DNA of 64,000 nt from JBJHBP01 sp050485685 (GCA_050485685.1 JBJHBW010000006.1:1-64000), one strand, 5' to 3'; shown: positions 25,112-34,283, counted from the first letter of the stretch. A program made the numbers and translations. The notes: generated from the letters alone by a model not told the origin.

Positions 25112-25616
25112 GGCCGGCGCGCTTGACGGGGCGCTGCGCCGTGCGGCGCGGCTGCTCGCTACGGTCGGGGTCATCGTGCTGCTGGCACAGTCTGCGTCAA
25201 TCGTGGCGGATGCCTTCTCACGGTGGCTGTTCAATACGCCGATACCGGGCATGGAAGACGTGAATATCGTGATGATCGCGGTCACGGTGGCAAGCTTCAT
25301 GCCCGCGTTGTTCATCGAGCGTGCGAACATCACCGTGAATCTGGTCGGCCGGGCCGCCGGGCCGCGCGTTTCGGCATGGCTCGATGCCTTCGGCCATCTG
25401 CTGGCCTTCGTATTCATCGTGCTGCTCGCCTGGCAGTACCTGCTTTATGCGGTCGATCTCGGACCGACCTACACAGTGATACTGGAACTGCCCAAGCGTC
25501 CCGGTGCGCTGATCGTGTCGGCTTTGCTGGGCGTCAGTGCGGTGTTTCAGGGCGTGGTGCTGGCGGTTGCGGTCTCGCGAATGACCGGTGTGGCACTGGA
25601 AAAGGAATCGCACTGA
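25092..25616 (+). CDS. dctQ: TRAP transporter small permease
   Basis: 174-residue inner-membrane protein with four helices; DAFSRWLFNTPIPGMEDVN is the DctQ signature (R-x-x-x-N-x-P...W/E). GTG at 25092 is chosen because GAGGAA lies 7 bases upstream inside the dctP end. The stop overlaps the dctM start (ATGA). It links the binding protein to the large permease. Confidence 0.88.
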   Translation: MFAPTTEAGALDGALRRAARLLATVGVIVLLAQSASIVADAFSRWLFNTPIPGMEDVNIVMIAVTVASFMPALFIERANITVNLVGRAAGPRVSAWLDAFGHLLAFVFIVLLAWQYLLYAVDLGPTYTVILELPKRPGALIVSALLGVSAVFQGVVLAVAVSRMTGVALEKESH

Positions 25617-26923
25617 TGGATCCTGTAGTGATTGCGATTCTCGGCACAGTGCTGCTGTTCGTGCTGATCCTGTTGCACGTGCCCATCGGTGTGGCCATGG
25701 CCCTGGCCGGCGTTGCGGGTTTCGCAATGCTGGCCGGTTTCTCACCTGCGGTGGCGATTCCCGGCATCGAGGCCGTGACGGCATTCGAGAGCCTGGACCT
25801 GGCCATCATTCCGCTGTTCCTGCTGATGGGCAGTCTGGCCTCGGTGTCGGGTCTGTCGTCGGACCTGTACCGGGTGGCGAATGCGTTCTTCGGCCACCGA
25901 CGCGGTGGACTGGCTGTCGCAACAGTAGGTGGCAGCGGCGCCTTTGGCGCCGTCTGTGGATCATCTATCGCGACGGTCGCCACCATGACGCGTGTCGCGC
26001 TGCCACAGATGCTCGAAAGGGGATACAGGCCTGCCTTCGCTGCCGGTTCCATCGCGGCGGGCGGTACACTGGGTATCGTAATTCCCCCGTCGCTGATCCT
26101 GGTGATCTACGCGATTCTCGCCGAGCAGTTTGTGCTGGCGGTGTTCTTCGCGGCGCTGATCCCGGGCATCATTGCCGCGCTTTTTCAGATTGCCGCTGCG
26201 GGCGTCTATGCGCGTATGCGTCCGGATGCCGCGCCGGCCCAGCCACGATCTTCATGGGCACAAAGGTGGGTGGCGCTGAAAAAGGCCTGGGCGGTCGTGG
26301 CACTGGGGCTGATCGTCACGGTGGGTATCTATGGCGGCCTGGTGACGGTGACTGAGGCGGCGGCACTGGGTGCGTTTTCTGCATTCGTCCTGACGGTTGC
26401 CCGTGGGCGACTGAACCGTGAGGTACTGAAGGAAGTCGCTCGCGACACCGCGATGAATACCGGCATGATCTACATCGTGATCGTAGGCGCATTCACATTC
26501 AGCTATTTCATCGCGCTGTCCGGATTGCCGCAGGTGCTCGTCGAGGGCATAGGCGCGATGAATGTGCCGCCACTGGTCATCATTCTGGTTCTTTATCTGA
26601 TGTACCTGCTGCTGGGTTCGATTTTTGAATCGGTCGCGGCAATGGTCATCACGCTGCCGTTCGTGCTGCCGATCGTGACGTTCCTCGGGTTCGATCCCAT
26701 CTGGTGGGGCGTCATGCTGGTCATGGTGTCGGCGATCGGCATGATCACGCCGCCAATAGGTATGAACGTGTTCGTGATACACGGCATGGTGCCCCAGCTG
26801 GCTCTGACGACCATTTTCCGCGGTGTCACGCCGTTCTTTATCGCCGATCTGCTCAGGGTGCTGCTGCTGACCCTGCTGCCGGTGCTGACGCTCTGGTTGC
26901 CCGGAAAGATGGGACTTCTCTGA
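25616..26923 (+). CDS. dctM: TRAP transporter large permease
   Basis: 435-residue membrane protein with about 12 helices and the ion-coupled transport channel. PIGVAMALAGVAGFAMLAG, SGAFGAVCGSSIATVATM, GSIAAGGTLGIVIPPSLI and MVSAIGMITPPIGMNVFV are classical DctM motifs. The ATG at 25616 overlaps the dctQ stop; upstream extension of the frame is overlap only. Substrate is likely a carboxylate or related acid taken up with sodium. Confidence 0.92.
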   Translation: MDPVVIAILGTVLLFVLILLHVPIGVAMALAGVAGFAMLAGFSPAVAIPGIEAVTAFESLDLAIIPLFLLMGSLASVSGLSSDLYRVANAFFGHRRGGLAVATVGGSGAFGAVCGSSIATVATMTRVALPQMLERGYRPAFAAGSIAAGGTLGIVIPPSLILVIYAILAEQFVLAVFFAALIPGIIAALFQIAAAGVYARMRPDAAPAQPRSSWAQRWVALKKAWAVVALGLIVTVGIYGGLVTVTEAAALGAFSAFVLTVARGRLNREVLKEVARDTAMNTGMIYIVIVGAFTFSYFIALSGLPQVLVEGIGAMNVPPLVIILVLYLMYLLLGSIFESVAAMVITLPFVLPIVTFLGFDPIWWGVMLVMVSAIGMITPPIGMNVFVIHGMVPQLALTTIFRGVTPFFIADLLRVLLLTLLPVLTLWLPGKMGLL

Positions 26924-27035
26924 GTCTGCGGTTTCTGTACGTAGTTTTCGCAATGGCGTTGCCGGGTCGCATGCATTTATCGTGATTGCAACGCCCGGGG
27001 TGGTCCCGGACATCCATTCAATCCGGAGATGCGAC

Positions 27036-27509
27036 GTGAAGAAAATCAGTTCGGCAATGTCAGTCATTGTGGCCGTTCTGCTGGTGGGTGCGTCATCGAA
27101 CGCGCTGGCTCAGCCAGGCGACTATCCTGAGTTCCGTGGTGTGCAGGAAATGGCCAACCGCTGGGTGCAGGCCTACAACCGTCACGATCGAAACGCCCTT
27201 GGTGCCCTCTATGCGCGCGATGCCAGGCTGATGATGCATGGTGCGCCGACCATTTCGGGCAGGGATGCCATCGAGGAATTCTGGGCCGACGACTTCCAGG
27301 CCGGTGATCCGCTGACCGTGCTCACGGTGACGCATGCCGTCGAAGGCAGCGACATGATCCTCGTGCACGGTAACTATCAGGTCATCAACCGTGAGGACGG
27401 TACGCAGGTCGGTATGGGCCGATTCGCTCACATCTGGCTGCTGGATGGCGGCGAATGGCGCCTTGATCGTGATATGTGGAACCGGCCGTTCGAGCCTTAT
27501 CGTCCCTGA
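27036..27509 (+). CDS. exported SnoaL-like (DUF4440-type) protein
   Basis: 157 residues: signal peptide (KKISSAMSVIVAVLLVGASS, cut near ALA|QPG) and one NTF2-like domain, with ANRWVQAYNRHDRNALGALY, GRDAIEEFW and FAHIWLLDGGEWRLDRDMWN as the characteristic segments. Function unknown; such domains bind small molecules or act as isomerases. GTG at 27036 is preferred because GGAG lies 8 bases upstream. The 3' end overlaps the convergent sodium channel gene by 13 bases. It follows dctM by 112 bases and might be part of that transcript. Confidence 0.75.
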   Translation: MKKISSAMSVIVAVLLVGASSNALAQPGDYPEFRGVQEMANRWVQAYNRHDRNALGALYARDARLMMHGAPTISGRDAIEEFWADDFQAGDPLTVLTVTHAVEGSDMILVHGNYQVINREDGTQVGMGRFAHIWLLDGGEWRLDRDMWNRPFEPYRP

Positions 27510-28327
27510 CGCAGCAGCGCGGTCTTCAGTTCCCGCAGCTCGGAACGTAACGCGCGGATCTCGTGTTCCAGCTGCACGCCCTCATGGTGGACCGCGGCCT
27601 CGATATGGTCGCGGTCTGCTTCATGATCGGCAGCATGCATGGTCTGCATCGTGTTGACGATGATCGCGATGAACAGATTCAGCATCGTGAATGTCGCAAT
27701 CAGAATGAAGGGCACGAAGAACACCCAGGCCATCGGGTATGAGTCCATGACCGGCCGTACGATGCCCATGGACCAGCTCTCCAGTGTCATGATCTGGAAC
27801 AGCGTATACAGCGACGAAGGCACCGAGCCGAACCAGTCCGGGAACTGCTCGCTGAACAGGCTGGTCGCCATGACCGCAAACACATAGAAGATGATGGCCA
27901 GCAGCCCGGCAATCGCTCCGATACCGGGTACCGCATGCAGCAGTGCTTCGACAATGAATCGAAGCCTGGGCATGGTGGAAACGAGTCGCATTACACGCAG
28001 CACACGCAGCGTGCGCAGTACGGCGAAGGGCCCGGCAGCCGGAACCAGGGCAATACCGACGACGATGAAGTCGAACACGTTCCAGGGGTCGCGGAAGAAC
28101 TTTCTCCCGTGACTGATCAGTTTCGCGACGATTTCCAGCACAAACACGCTGAGGATGATCTTATCCAGGCGTATCAGCACCGGACCTATCTGCTGCATGA
28201 CGTTCGGTGACGTCTCAAGGCCCAGTGTGATCGCATTGATCACGATCAGTGCGATGATGATCCGCTGCACCCGAGGGGATTCTACCCACGCTCCGATGCT
28301 GGCGCGGTCCATGGCGGCTGTCGGCAT
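27497..28327 (-). CDS. bacterial voltage-gated sodium channel (BacNav/NaChBac family)
   Basis: 276-residue six-helix ion channel. S4 carries regularly spaced arginines (RTLRVLRVMRLV, about residues 105-116), and the pore has the selectivity filter TLESWSMG (about 181-188), the sodium-selective BacNav form. S6 is FTMLNLFIAIIVNTM and the C-terminus is a charged helical segment (HEIRALRSELRELKTALL), as in the tetramer coiled coil of the family. ATG at 28327 is preferred over a TTG at 28351. It should form a homotetramer in the inner membrane. Convergent with the SnoaL-like gene. Confidence 0.9.
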   Translation of the reverse strand: MPTAAMDRASIGAWVESPRVQRIIIALIVINAITLGLETSPNVMQQIGPVLIRLDKIILSVFVLEIVAKLISHGRKFFRDPWNVFDFIVVGIALVPAAGPFAVLRTLRVLRVMRLVSTMPRLRFIVEALLHAVPGIGAIAGLLAIIFYVFAVMATSLFSEQFPDWFGSVPSSLYTLFQIMTLESWSMGIVRPVMDSYPMAWVFFVPFILIATFTMLNLFIAIIVNTMQTMHAADHEADRDHIEAAVHHEGVQLEHEIRALRSELRELKTALLRQGR

Positions 28328-28438
28328 TCCCTGAGATCTCCGTCCCGTCAAAACGGCGGCAAGTATGCCGTGTGAGGTTTGCGCTGGCGACCTCAGACCC
28401 CGGTGTCAGCGTATTCCCGCGCCGCTACCGGTTTTGGG

Positions 28439-28457
28439 CGGGGCTGTCTCAGCCCCG
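28439..28457. repeat. GC-rich hairpin between channel and bactofilin genes
   Basis: Inverted repeat CGGGGCTG / CAGCCCCG with a TCT loop, in the 305-base gap between the divergent channel and bactofilin starts. No T run on either side, so a structured leader or protein site is more likely than a terminator. Nothing else supported in the gap. Confidence 0.25.
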
Positions 28458-28632
28458 TTGAGGGGGTGTCGCAAAATGCAAACATATCAGGATGATGCGC
28501 GAATATGCTTTATTGTGTGTGAACTTACTGTAAGCGTATTGCATCCGTCGGGCATTGGTGTAACTCTTTGCCGCAACACGGTTGGGCTCGCTTGCGGGGG
28601 CAGCTGTTTCAACCAATTCAGAGGGATTCGAA

Positions 28633-29226
28633 ATGTTCGAACTGGGCAAGAAGGGGGCACCGGTGCGGGGTCAGGAAGACACAAGCGGTGAGCGGGAAGA
28701 CAATCGGCAGACTACCGCGGCGGCCTCAGCACGGCCGGCATCGTCGTCGGCCGGCAAACGGGAGGCTGCGGTGATCGGACCGTCCATACACATCGATGGC
28801 GATCTGCGCGGTGAGGAGGACCTGCTGATCGAAGGCGAGGTCAACGGTACCGTGCAGCTGAAGAGTAACAGTCTGACGATCGGTGCAAACGGCAAGGTGC
28901 GCGCGGATGTCTATGCGCATTCCATTTTTGTCGAAGGCCTGATGGAAGGTGACCTGTTCGGATCGGAGCGGGTTGCGATCCGCAAGACCGCCGAGGTTCG
29001 CGGTAACGTCACTTCCCCTCGCGTAAGTCTGGAGGAAGGGGCGCGATTCAAGGGCTCGATCGAGATGGATGGCGAGGCCGTGAAGGCGGCGCTGGGTTCG
29101 GCGCGTGGCGCGTCCGCGTCCGGCAGCACGGGCAGCCAGGCTGCCCGGCAGACGTCAGCTTCGCCGGCTTCGAAGTCAGACGTTGCGGGCCAGGGCGCTG
29201 CCGTAAAGACCGGCGCTACCGGCTAG
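28633..29226 (+). CDS. bactofilin
   Basis: 197-residue cytoskeletal protein. The DUF583 beta-helix core occupies about residues 45-150: GPSIHIDGDLRGEEDLLIEG, GEVNGTVQLKSNSLTIG, ADVYAHSIFVEGLMEGDL and AEVRGNVTSPRVSLEEGA. Flanking N- and C-terminal tails are Ser/Ala/Gly-rich and disordered, as usual. It should polymerise at the inner membrane and influence cell shape or the placement of wall enzymes. ATG at 28633 has GAGGG 7 bases upstream. No M23 peptidase neighbour is present. Confidence 0.9.
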   Translation: MFELGKKGAPVRGQEDTSGEREDNRQTTAAASARPASSSAGKREAAVIGPSIHIDGDLRGEEDLLIEGEVNGTVQLKSNSLTIGANGKVRADVYAHSIFVEGLMEGDLFGSERVAIRKTAEVRGNVTSPRVSLEEGARFKGSIEMDGEAVKAALGSARGASASGSTGSQAARQTSASPASKSDVAGQGAAVKTGATG

Positions 29227-29290
29227 AGCGTACAAGTCCTCAGTCCACAGCACAGAGTCGCATGCGGATTTCGCTAACCGTCAGAACTGA

Positions 29291-29902
29291 GTGAGCGTGG
29301 TCGATACAGTCAGGCGATCGGCGGAATCCCGGGAATCGGTCAACACAGCGGCGCTGAATGCGCCGCTGTTCCGTTCGGTGATTGAACGCATGCACGGCGG
29401 AGGCCGTTGGGTGGTCCTCGACCTCGGGCCTGCCAGAAGCGGTACCGTAGGCCTGTTCAGCCAGTTTCGCTGCCGCCTGGAAATTGCGGACATCGCAACC
29501 GGCATCGACGCGCTGAACGCCGCGGAGGATCCTGCTCCGCTCGCCGACGCGATGTTGCCGCCGCAAAGGGACGAACTCGTCGATGTCGTGTTGTGCTGGG
29601 ATATTTTCAATTATCTGACCCGGCCGTCGCTGCGCGCTCTGATGGACGGCATTGCGCGCAGGTGTCATGCCGGCAGCCTCGTGCACGCGCTGATCGTCTA
29701 TTCAGCACCGCGTATGTCATCACGGCCGGGGCGTTACGTGCCCACCGAGGATGGCCGCACGCTCAACGTCAGCGGCAGTGGCGCGCAGATCGAATCGCCG
29801 CGTTACTCGCCTGAAGATCTGACGCTGGCGATGCCGCGCTTCACCGTGGAACGGGCCATGTTGCTGCGCAACGGCATGCAGGAGTTTCTGTTTCGCATGT
29901 GA
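29291..29902 (+). CDS. class I methyltransferase-like protein of unknown function
   Basis: 203 residues. RWVVLDLGPARSGTVGLFSQ looks like a degenerate SAM-binding loop, LEIADI is the acidic strand-2 end, and DVVLCWDIFNYLTRPSLRAL resembles motif IV and the following helix. It is therefore probably a methyltransferase fold, though catalytic activity is not assured. GTG start at 29291, weak ribosome site. It follows the bactofilin gene by 64 bases on the same strand. Confidence 0.55.
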   Translation: MSVVDTVRRSAESRESVNTAALNAPLFRSVIERMHGGGRWVVLDLGPARSGTVGLFSQFRCRLEIADIATGIDALNAAEDPAPLADAMLPPQRDELVDVVLCWDIFNYLTRPSLRALMDGIARRCHAGSLVHALIVYSAPRMSSRPGRYVPTEDGRTLNVSGSGAQIESPRYSPEDLTLAMPRFTVERAMLLRNGMQEFLFRM

Positions 29903-29905
29903 CGG

Positions 29906-29921
29906 CGGGTTTCAGAACCCG
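29906..29921. terminator. hairpin between convergent genes
   Basis: CGGGTT / AACCCG with a TCAG loop between the stop codons of the methyltransferase-like and DUF3500 genes. Short stem, no T tract; could serve either direction. Confidence 0.35.
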
Positions 29922-31108
29922 TGCAGATTGAACACGTGGCCGTGATCAGGGTCGTCGCGAAACGATTCGTAATGCAGTCTCAGCAGCTCGGCGCCGTAAT
30001 CGTTGCCGTTCGGAGTGCGCACGATGCTGTGCACGTGGCGACGCAGGGGAACCTCGCGCGGGCCTGGCAGTGCGACGGGACCCTGGTGATCGAACTCAAT
30101 CCAGATCACCGGGCTGTGAATCCGGTAATAGAACACAGCGTCCGGACCGACAGCGCCGCGCCACGCAAACCAGGTGTTGTCCATGTGGGCGCGTACTTCG
30201 TCCATCCTGACTTCCGCATGCCCCTCCGGCATGTGGCTGACCCACAGTGCAATCAGATTCAGCAGGCCGGCGCGCTGGCTCGCTGACAGCGACGTCGCGG
30301 CAATACCCTGATAGGGAACCACGACATTGTCACTGAACATCTCGGCCAGGTTTTCGCCACGGCGCTTCACCGGGTCGAGAACGGCCGTCTGCTGCTGGTC
30401 GGCGGACAGCGATTGCATGAATGCGAAACCCAGATCCTGCTCCTCCTCCAGAACCGATGTGCCGGCATAGATGCCCGATTCTGCAAAGGTGGGCTCGGAA
30501 CCCATGAACGTCGGTGTCATGACGATCTGATCGCCGAGAATGAAGTAATTGATGATCAGGTGGTGACCGTCCAGCTGCCATCCCCAGGGCTCGTCGGCGG
30601 AGGGAAGGCCCATCATGGTCACCCAGTACAGGTGCTCGCCATAGGCATCGAAGTTGTCCACCAGCTCGGCAAGGTGGTGATTCAGGCGCATGATGTCGCG
30701 AGTGGTTTCATAGCCCCGCGCACTCAGGGATGCACGCAGCAGCGTATAGGTGGCTTCCCGCTGGGACTCCGTCATCTCGTCCAGGCTCACGCCTTCGCGC
30801 GGGAATGCGTGAATGTTGGCCCAGTTGCGCCACTCGCTATGCGTGACCGGGAAGGTCATCGCTTCATGCTGTTCCGGTGTCAGCACGGCCAGCAGCTGTT
30901 CGGCTGCCAGACGCACCGGCTCCGTGCTGATGCCGGTTTCAGCGATCTCGAACAGGTCGAGTATCGGTGTGCCGTCCGTGGTCAGCCCGGTCAGGGGCTC
31001 AGCCAGTGCCCGTTCCGCGCGTTCGGCAAAACCCTGCGCGTGGACGGTGGCGGATGCCGCTGTGGCCAGCAGGGTCAGTGTGACAGGCCATGCCGTTCTG
31101 CTGTTCAT
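29912..31108 (-). CDS. DUF3500 family exported protein
   Basis: 398 residues with a signal peptide (PVTLTLLATAASATVHA). The DUF3500 core is recognisable from LTPEQHEAMTFPVTHSEWRN, MGLPSADEPWGWQLDGHHLI and FILGDQIVMTPTFMGSEP to the end, with HVHSIVRTPNGNDYG near the C-terminus. The family has no established function; the conserved His-rich core suggests a metal or redox site. GGGGGAATACAG precedes the ATG. First of several exported-protein genes on this strand. Confidence 0.85.
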   Translation of the reverse strand: MNSRTAWPVTLTLLATAASATVHAQGFAERAERALAEPLTGLTTDGTPILDLFEIAETGISTEPVRLAAEQLLAVLTPEQHEAMTFPVTHSEWRNWANIHAFPREGVSLDEMTESQREATYTLLRASLSARGYETTRDIMRLNHHLAELVDNFDAYGEHLYWVTMMGLPSADEPWGWQLDGHHLIINYFILGDQIVMTPTFMGSEPTFAESGIYAGTSVLEEEQDLGFAFMQSLSADQQQTAVLDPVKRRGENLAEMFSDNVVVPYQGIAATSLSASQRAGLLNLIALWVSHMPEGHAEVRMDEVRAHMDNTWFAWRGAVGPDAVFYYRIHSPVIWIEFDHQGPVALPGPREVPLRRHVHSIVRTPNGNDYGAELLRLHYESFRDDPDHGHVFNLHGF

Positions 31109-31168
31109 CTGTATTCCCCCGCGTTCTGTCTGCCTGTGCGAATCAGATCTTCCGCACGCCCGCCCGGA

Positions 31169-31792
31169 TCAGAGTTCGGCGATTTCTATGGCGCGGAATT
31201 CCACGACACCGGTTTCGCCCTGAATGCCGATATATCCGCGTTCATTAACGATATTGAAAGCGCGACTCAAGAGCTCGTTGTTCAGCCACACGGTCAGTTC
31301 GTCGCCCTGCAGTTCGATCTGCAGCGTCTGCCATTCGCCGGTGCCGGTTGAAAGGCGTGCAGCGTCAGCCGGGTCGAATTCGATCTCGCCCTGCGGTGTA
31401 CCGTGCCGGAACACGCCGCCCACTGGTGGAAACGGGCTCTCGCCCAGCGGATTTCGCAGCTGCACCTGGTAACTGTTGCCCGGCCAGCCGCGAATGAAAT
31501 CCGAGTCGGCCACGGCGCGCACGAAGATGCCACTGTCGGCGTTCTCGGTCAGAAAGCGGAAATCGATGCGCAACAGAAAGTCGCCATACTGTCGATCCGA
31601 CCGCAGCCAGCCCTCCGGCTCTGCCACCCGAAGGATGCCGTCCTCGATGGTGAAATTTTCGTGGCTGGTGTTCTGTATGGTCCAGCCACTGAATGTGCCG
31701 TCGAACAGCGGGGTGAAGGTGTCGTTCTGCGCGCAGGCGACATTCGCAGTCAGTGCGGCGGTCACGGTCAGCAGGATCCGCGCGTGTTTCAT
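31169..31792 (-). CDS. DUF1080 domain protein (3-keto-disaccharide hydrolase-like)
   Basis: 207 residues: signal peptide (ARILLTVTAALTANVACA) and one concanavalin-like jelly-roll domain with FTPLFDGTFSGWTIQN, GWLRSDRQYGDFLLRIDFRF, ENADSGIFVRA and GYIGIQGETGVVEFRAIEI, all characteristic of DUF1080. Some family members hydrolyse 3-keto-glucosides; others are only binding domains. The ATG overlaps the NfeD stop (ATGA), so it is translationally coupled to it. Confidence 0.87.
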   Translation of the reverse strand: MKHARILLTVTAALTANVACAQNDTFTPLFDGTFSGWTIQNTSHENFTIEDGILRVAEPEGWLRSDRQYGDFLLRIDFRFLTENADSGIFVRAVADSDFIRGWPGNSYQVQLRNPLGESPFPPVGGVFRHGTPQGEIEFDPADAARLSTGTGEWQTLQIELQGDELTVWLNNELLSRAFNIVNERGYIGIQGETGVVEFRAIEIAEL

Positions 31793-32193
31793 GTTCTTAT
31801 CGCCTCGCCATCAGCGAGCGGTGGTTCGGCGCCGGCCAGGTCGCTGGCGTCGGAATCTGCCGGCACCACCAGCAGTGTCATGCCGTCTACGGCGACGACA
31901 CGGATATCGCTGCCCGTTGCCGGCGCATCCGGTGCGTCGCCTGACCAGATCGCATCCCAGCGCTCCATGCCGATGCGCACCCGGATGCGGCTGTCCGGCG
32001 AACCGTCGCCGGTTGCCAGAAGCTGGCCGGTGGTTCCGACCAGATGTGAGTTCACCGGCTTGTTCTCATCGGCGGCCACACGCGAAAAAAGCGCCGTGAT
32101 ATGGCGCCAGAGAAGCACACGGGTGACCACGTACAGCAGCGCCAGCACAACGCCGAGCAGCAGCACGCCGGTGATGATATCCAGTACCCGCAT
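31789..32193 (-). CDS. NfeD-like membrane protein
   Basis: 134 residues. One N-terminal helix (DIITGVLLLGVVLALLYVVT) followed by an OB-fold domain with LVGTTGQLLATGD, RIRVRIGMERWDAIW and GSDIRVVAVDGMTLLVVP, matching the soluble NfeD domain. NfeD proteins usually act with a stomatin/prohibitin partner; none is adjacent here, and the protein lacks the ClpP-like protease part of long NfeD. Coupled to the downstream DUF1080 gene. Confidence 0.78.
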   Translation of the reverse strand: MRVLDIITGVLLLGVVLALLYVVTRVLLWRHITALFSRVAADENKPVNSHLVGTTGQLLATGDGSPDSRIRVRIGMERWDAIWSGDAPDAPATGSDIRVVAVDGMTLLVVPADSDASDLAGAEPPLADGEAIRT

Positions 32194-32280
32194 TTTTCAG
32201 ATTCCGTACCCAGTTCCTGACTGCCGATGACCATAGCTCAGCACGGCCCGGTGCGCCAGCGGTATGCCGCCGCCCCGCAG

Positions 32281-33177
32281 TCAGTGTGTCATCGCATAGA
32301 CGATGTAGTTGACGAAAACGCGCATGGCCATCGCCGAATAATGCTCCGGATACAGAGGGTTGTCGGCGTGTTCCACGGCATCGCCGAGGTCCATGTTGTG
32401 ACAGATCGCGACCATCAGGCGCCCATGATCGTCGTAGATTCCTCGCCAGACATCGTCATAGCCGTCGCGTTCGTGAATCTGTCCGGTGATCAGGTACTGT
32501 TCGCCCGGAATCTGCACGCGGTCGCTGAGATCGTAGACCGTGTGAAAGATCGGGTCGTCGTCGGGAATATCGACTACCGGACGGTCCGGAAACACCCGCT
32601 GCATGCTGGCCATGAAAATGGCCCACTCCTGCGTGCCGTGAAAGTCATCGGCCATCAGAAATCCGCCACGCAGCAGGTACTCGCGCAGCTTTGCGGCCTG
32701 CGCGTCGGTCAGATCCCAGGTGCCTGGTTCGACCACATAAAGCCACGGCCAGTAGAAGACCTCGTCGCCGTCGTCGAGATTGACGGGCTGTTCCACGGAG
32801 CGTGCGTTCACCCGAGTCAGACGGCCCACGGCCTCGGCTACATGTCGGTCGGCGCGCGGATAGTCTATGGTCCAACTGGTACCGCCCTGACGCCAGTCCC
32901 GACCGCGCCCCCAGAACACGCCGCGGGCGGACGGGTACATGAGGCGTGCAAAAGTCCACTCGCCCGGTTCGCGGAAATCGGCAGGCAGCGGAAAGTCGTA
33001 ATATTCGACGCCAGGGTACTCGCGAAACGGCGGCGGAAAAGCCGACAGCGTGCCGATCAGCAGCCAGCCGGCGGCCAGCGCTACCGTCGCCCGCATCCAC
33101 CACGGGTGAAATCGGCGCGGCGGGGAGCTGTGAAGAGGTGTGTGTTGCGGTGCTTCCTTCCGGCGCGGATCGCGCAT
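32281..33177 (-). CDS. DUF4159 domain exported protein
   Basis: 298 residues. A membrane-spanning or signal segment (ATVALAAGWLLIGTLSA) precedes a DUF4159 domain: EWTFARLMYPSARGVFWGRG, SWTIDYPRADRHVAEAVGRL, LREYLLRGGFLMADDFHG and VYDLSDRVQIPGEQYLITGQ. The family has a glutamine-amidotransferase-like fold and unknown activity. ATG at 33177 is selected for AGAGGT just upstream; the frame stays open about 90 codons further. DUF4159 genes often accompany VWA/MoxR genes, but not here. Confidence 0.82.
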   Translation of the reverse strand: MRDPRRKEAPQHTPLHSSPPRRFHPWWMRATVALAAGWLLIGTLSAFPPPFREYPGVEYYDFPLPADFREPGEWTFARLMYPSARGVFWGRGRDWRQGGTSWTIDYPRADRHVAEAVGRLTRVNARSVEQPVNLDDGDEVFYWPWLYVVEPGTWDLTDAQAAKLREYLLRGGFLMADDFHGTQEWAIFMASMQRVFPDRPVVDIPDDDPIFHTVYDLSDRVQIPGEQYLITGQIHERDGYDDVWRGIYDDHGRLMVAICHNMDLGDAVEHADNPLYPEHYSAMAMRVFVNYIVYAMTH

Positions 33178-33308
33178 CTGTACCTCTGACCTTCGCGGAC
33201 TGGTGTTGCTCTCAACGTCGAGGGTACCGCAGCTGATGGCCGAACGCACGGCCGTACGGCATGTTCCGGCCGCATGGCCGAAGCGCCCGATGAAACGGCG
33301 CAGGCGTG

Positions 33309-34283
33309 TCAGAATATGGAGCCGAAGAACATACGGATGCCACGGCCGTTGGTCGATTCCCGGATCGCAATGCCGACCCGGTCCAGCGGGAAACCGAGAA
33401 TCCTGAACGGTTCGCTGCGTCCGGCGGCGACGCCCACCTCCCACTCGTTGGCGAGGACGCCGGTCCGGCCGTCAGCGAGTTCGCGGGCATCCACAGTATC
33501 GAGATACCAGTCCCCGAGTACATGCGGTATCAAGCGCATCGTGTGCTCACGAAACTCCCAGCGTGGTACGTGAATATCGAACTCCACGCCACTGGAAATG
33601 CGTGACATGGAACGCCGTACACCCCGCTCAGGATCGTATCCGGACCAAAGCAGCCCATTGATCATCGCCGGTCGCCCCGGTGCGTCGGGCCAGCTGTAGC
33701 GGCTGCGTATGCCCACCGCGTAGATCAGCGCATCTTCACGAGTCTCGTGCTTCTGGATGCCCCAGCCAACCTGGGCACGCGCACGCAGGGTCCATCTCTC
33801 GGAGCGTGGAAATTCAAGTTCCACACCGGGCAGTACACCCAGCTGGCGCGCCTGACGCGGAGGTGCGCCATTGCCACCCTGGCTGCGGTCGAAGTTTTCC
33901 ACACCCAGCGTGACGGGCGCGAGCAGCCTGATCGTACAGTTGCACCGCGAGTCCGGATCGGCTGCGCGCAGCTGCACGCGCACGGGTATACGCACGATCA
34001 GCACTTCTGAACCATCGTCAACTGAATACACACCGGTGCCGTAGTTGGCGGCATAGGCCCAGTGAAAGTTTCCGGCGGCGCCCGTCGCTCCCTGCGCGAC
34101 CGCCACTGCACCGGCAGTGGGCAGCAGCGAAGTCAGCAGCCAGAGCGCGACGGCGCCAGCCAATGTCGCAGAGAGAGGGAGCGGAAGCGGCTTAGGGTTC
34201 ACGGCGGCAGCATACCGGGATTTTTCTTCCCGCTGCACAGCCCGGACCGGCTTCTTGCTGTGAGACCTGCGTGCCAGCTGCAT
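33309..34283 (-). CDS. putative outer-membrane beta-barrel protein
   Basis: 324 residues. A hydrophobic export signal (SATLAGAVALWLLTSLLPTAGA) is followed by alternating strands ending in RGIRMFFGSIF, a C-terminal Phe as in barrel proteins. Segments such as VEFDIHVPRWEFREHTMRLI and WYLDTVDARELADGRTG look like adjacent strands and turns. Start uncertain: ATG 34283 leaves a 27-residue basic leader before the signal; GTG 34202 gives a shorter N-terminus. No family recognised. 131 bases separate it from the DUF4159 gene downstream. Confidence 0.6.
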   Translation of the reverse strand: MQLARRSHSKKPVRAVQREEKSRYAAAVNPKPLPLPLSATLAGAVALWLLTSLLPTAGAVAVAQGATGAAGNFHWAYAANYGTGVYSVDDGSEVLIVRIPVRVQLRAADPDSRCNCTIRLLAPVTLGVENFDRSQGGNGAPPRQARQLGVLPGVELEFPRSERWTLRARAQVGWGIQKHETREDALIYAVGIRSRYSWPDAPGRPAMINGLLWSGYDPERGVRRSMSRISSGVEFDIHVPRWEFREHTMRLIPHVLGDWYLDTVDARELADGRTGVLANEWEVGVAAGRSEPFRILGFPLDRVGIAIRESTNGRGIRMFFGSIF

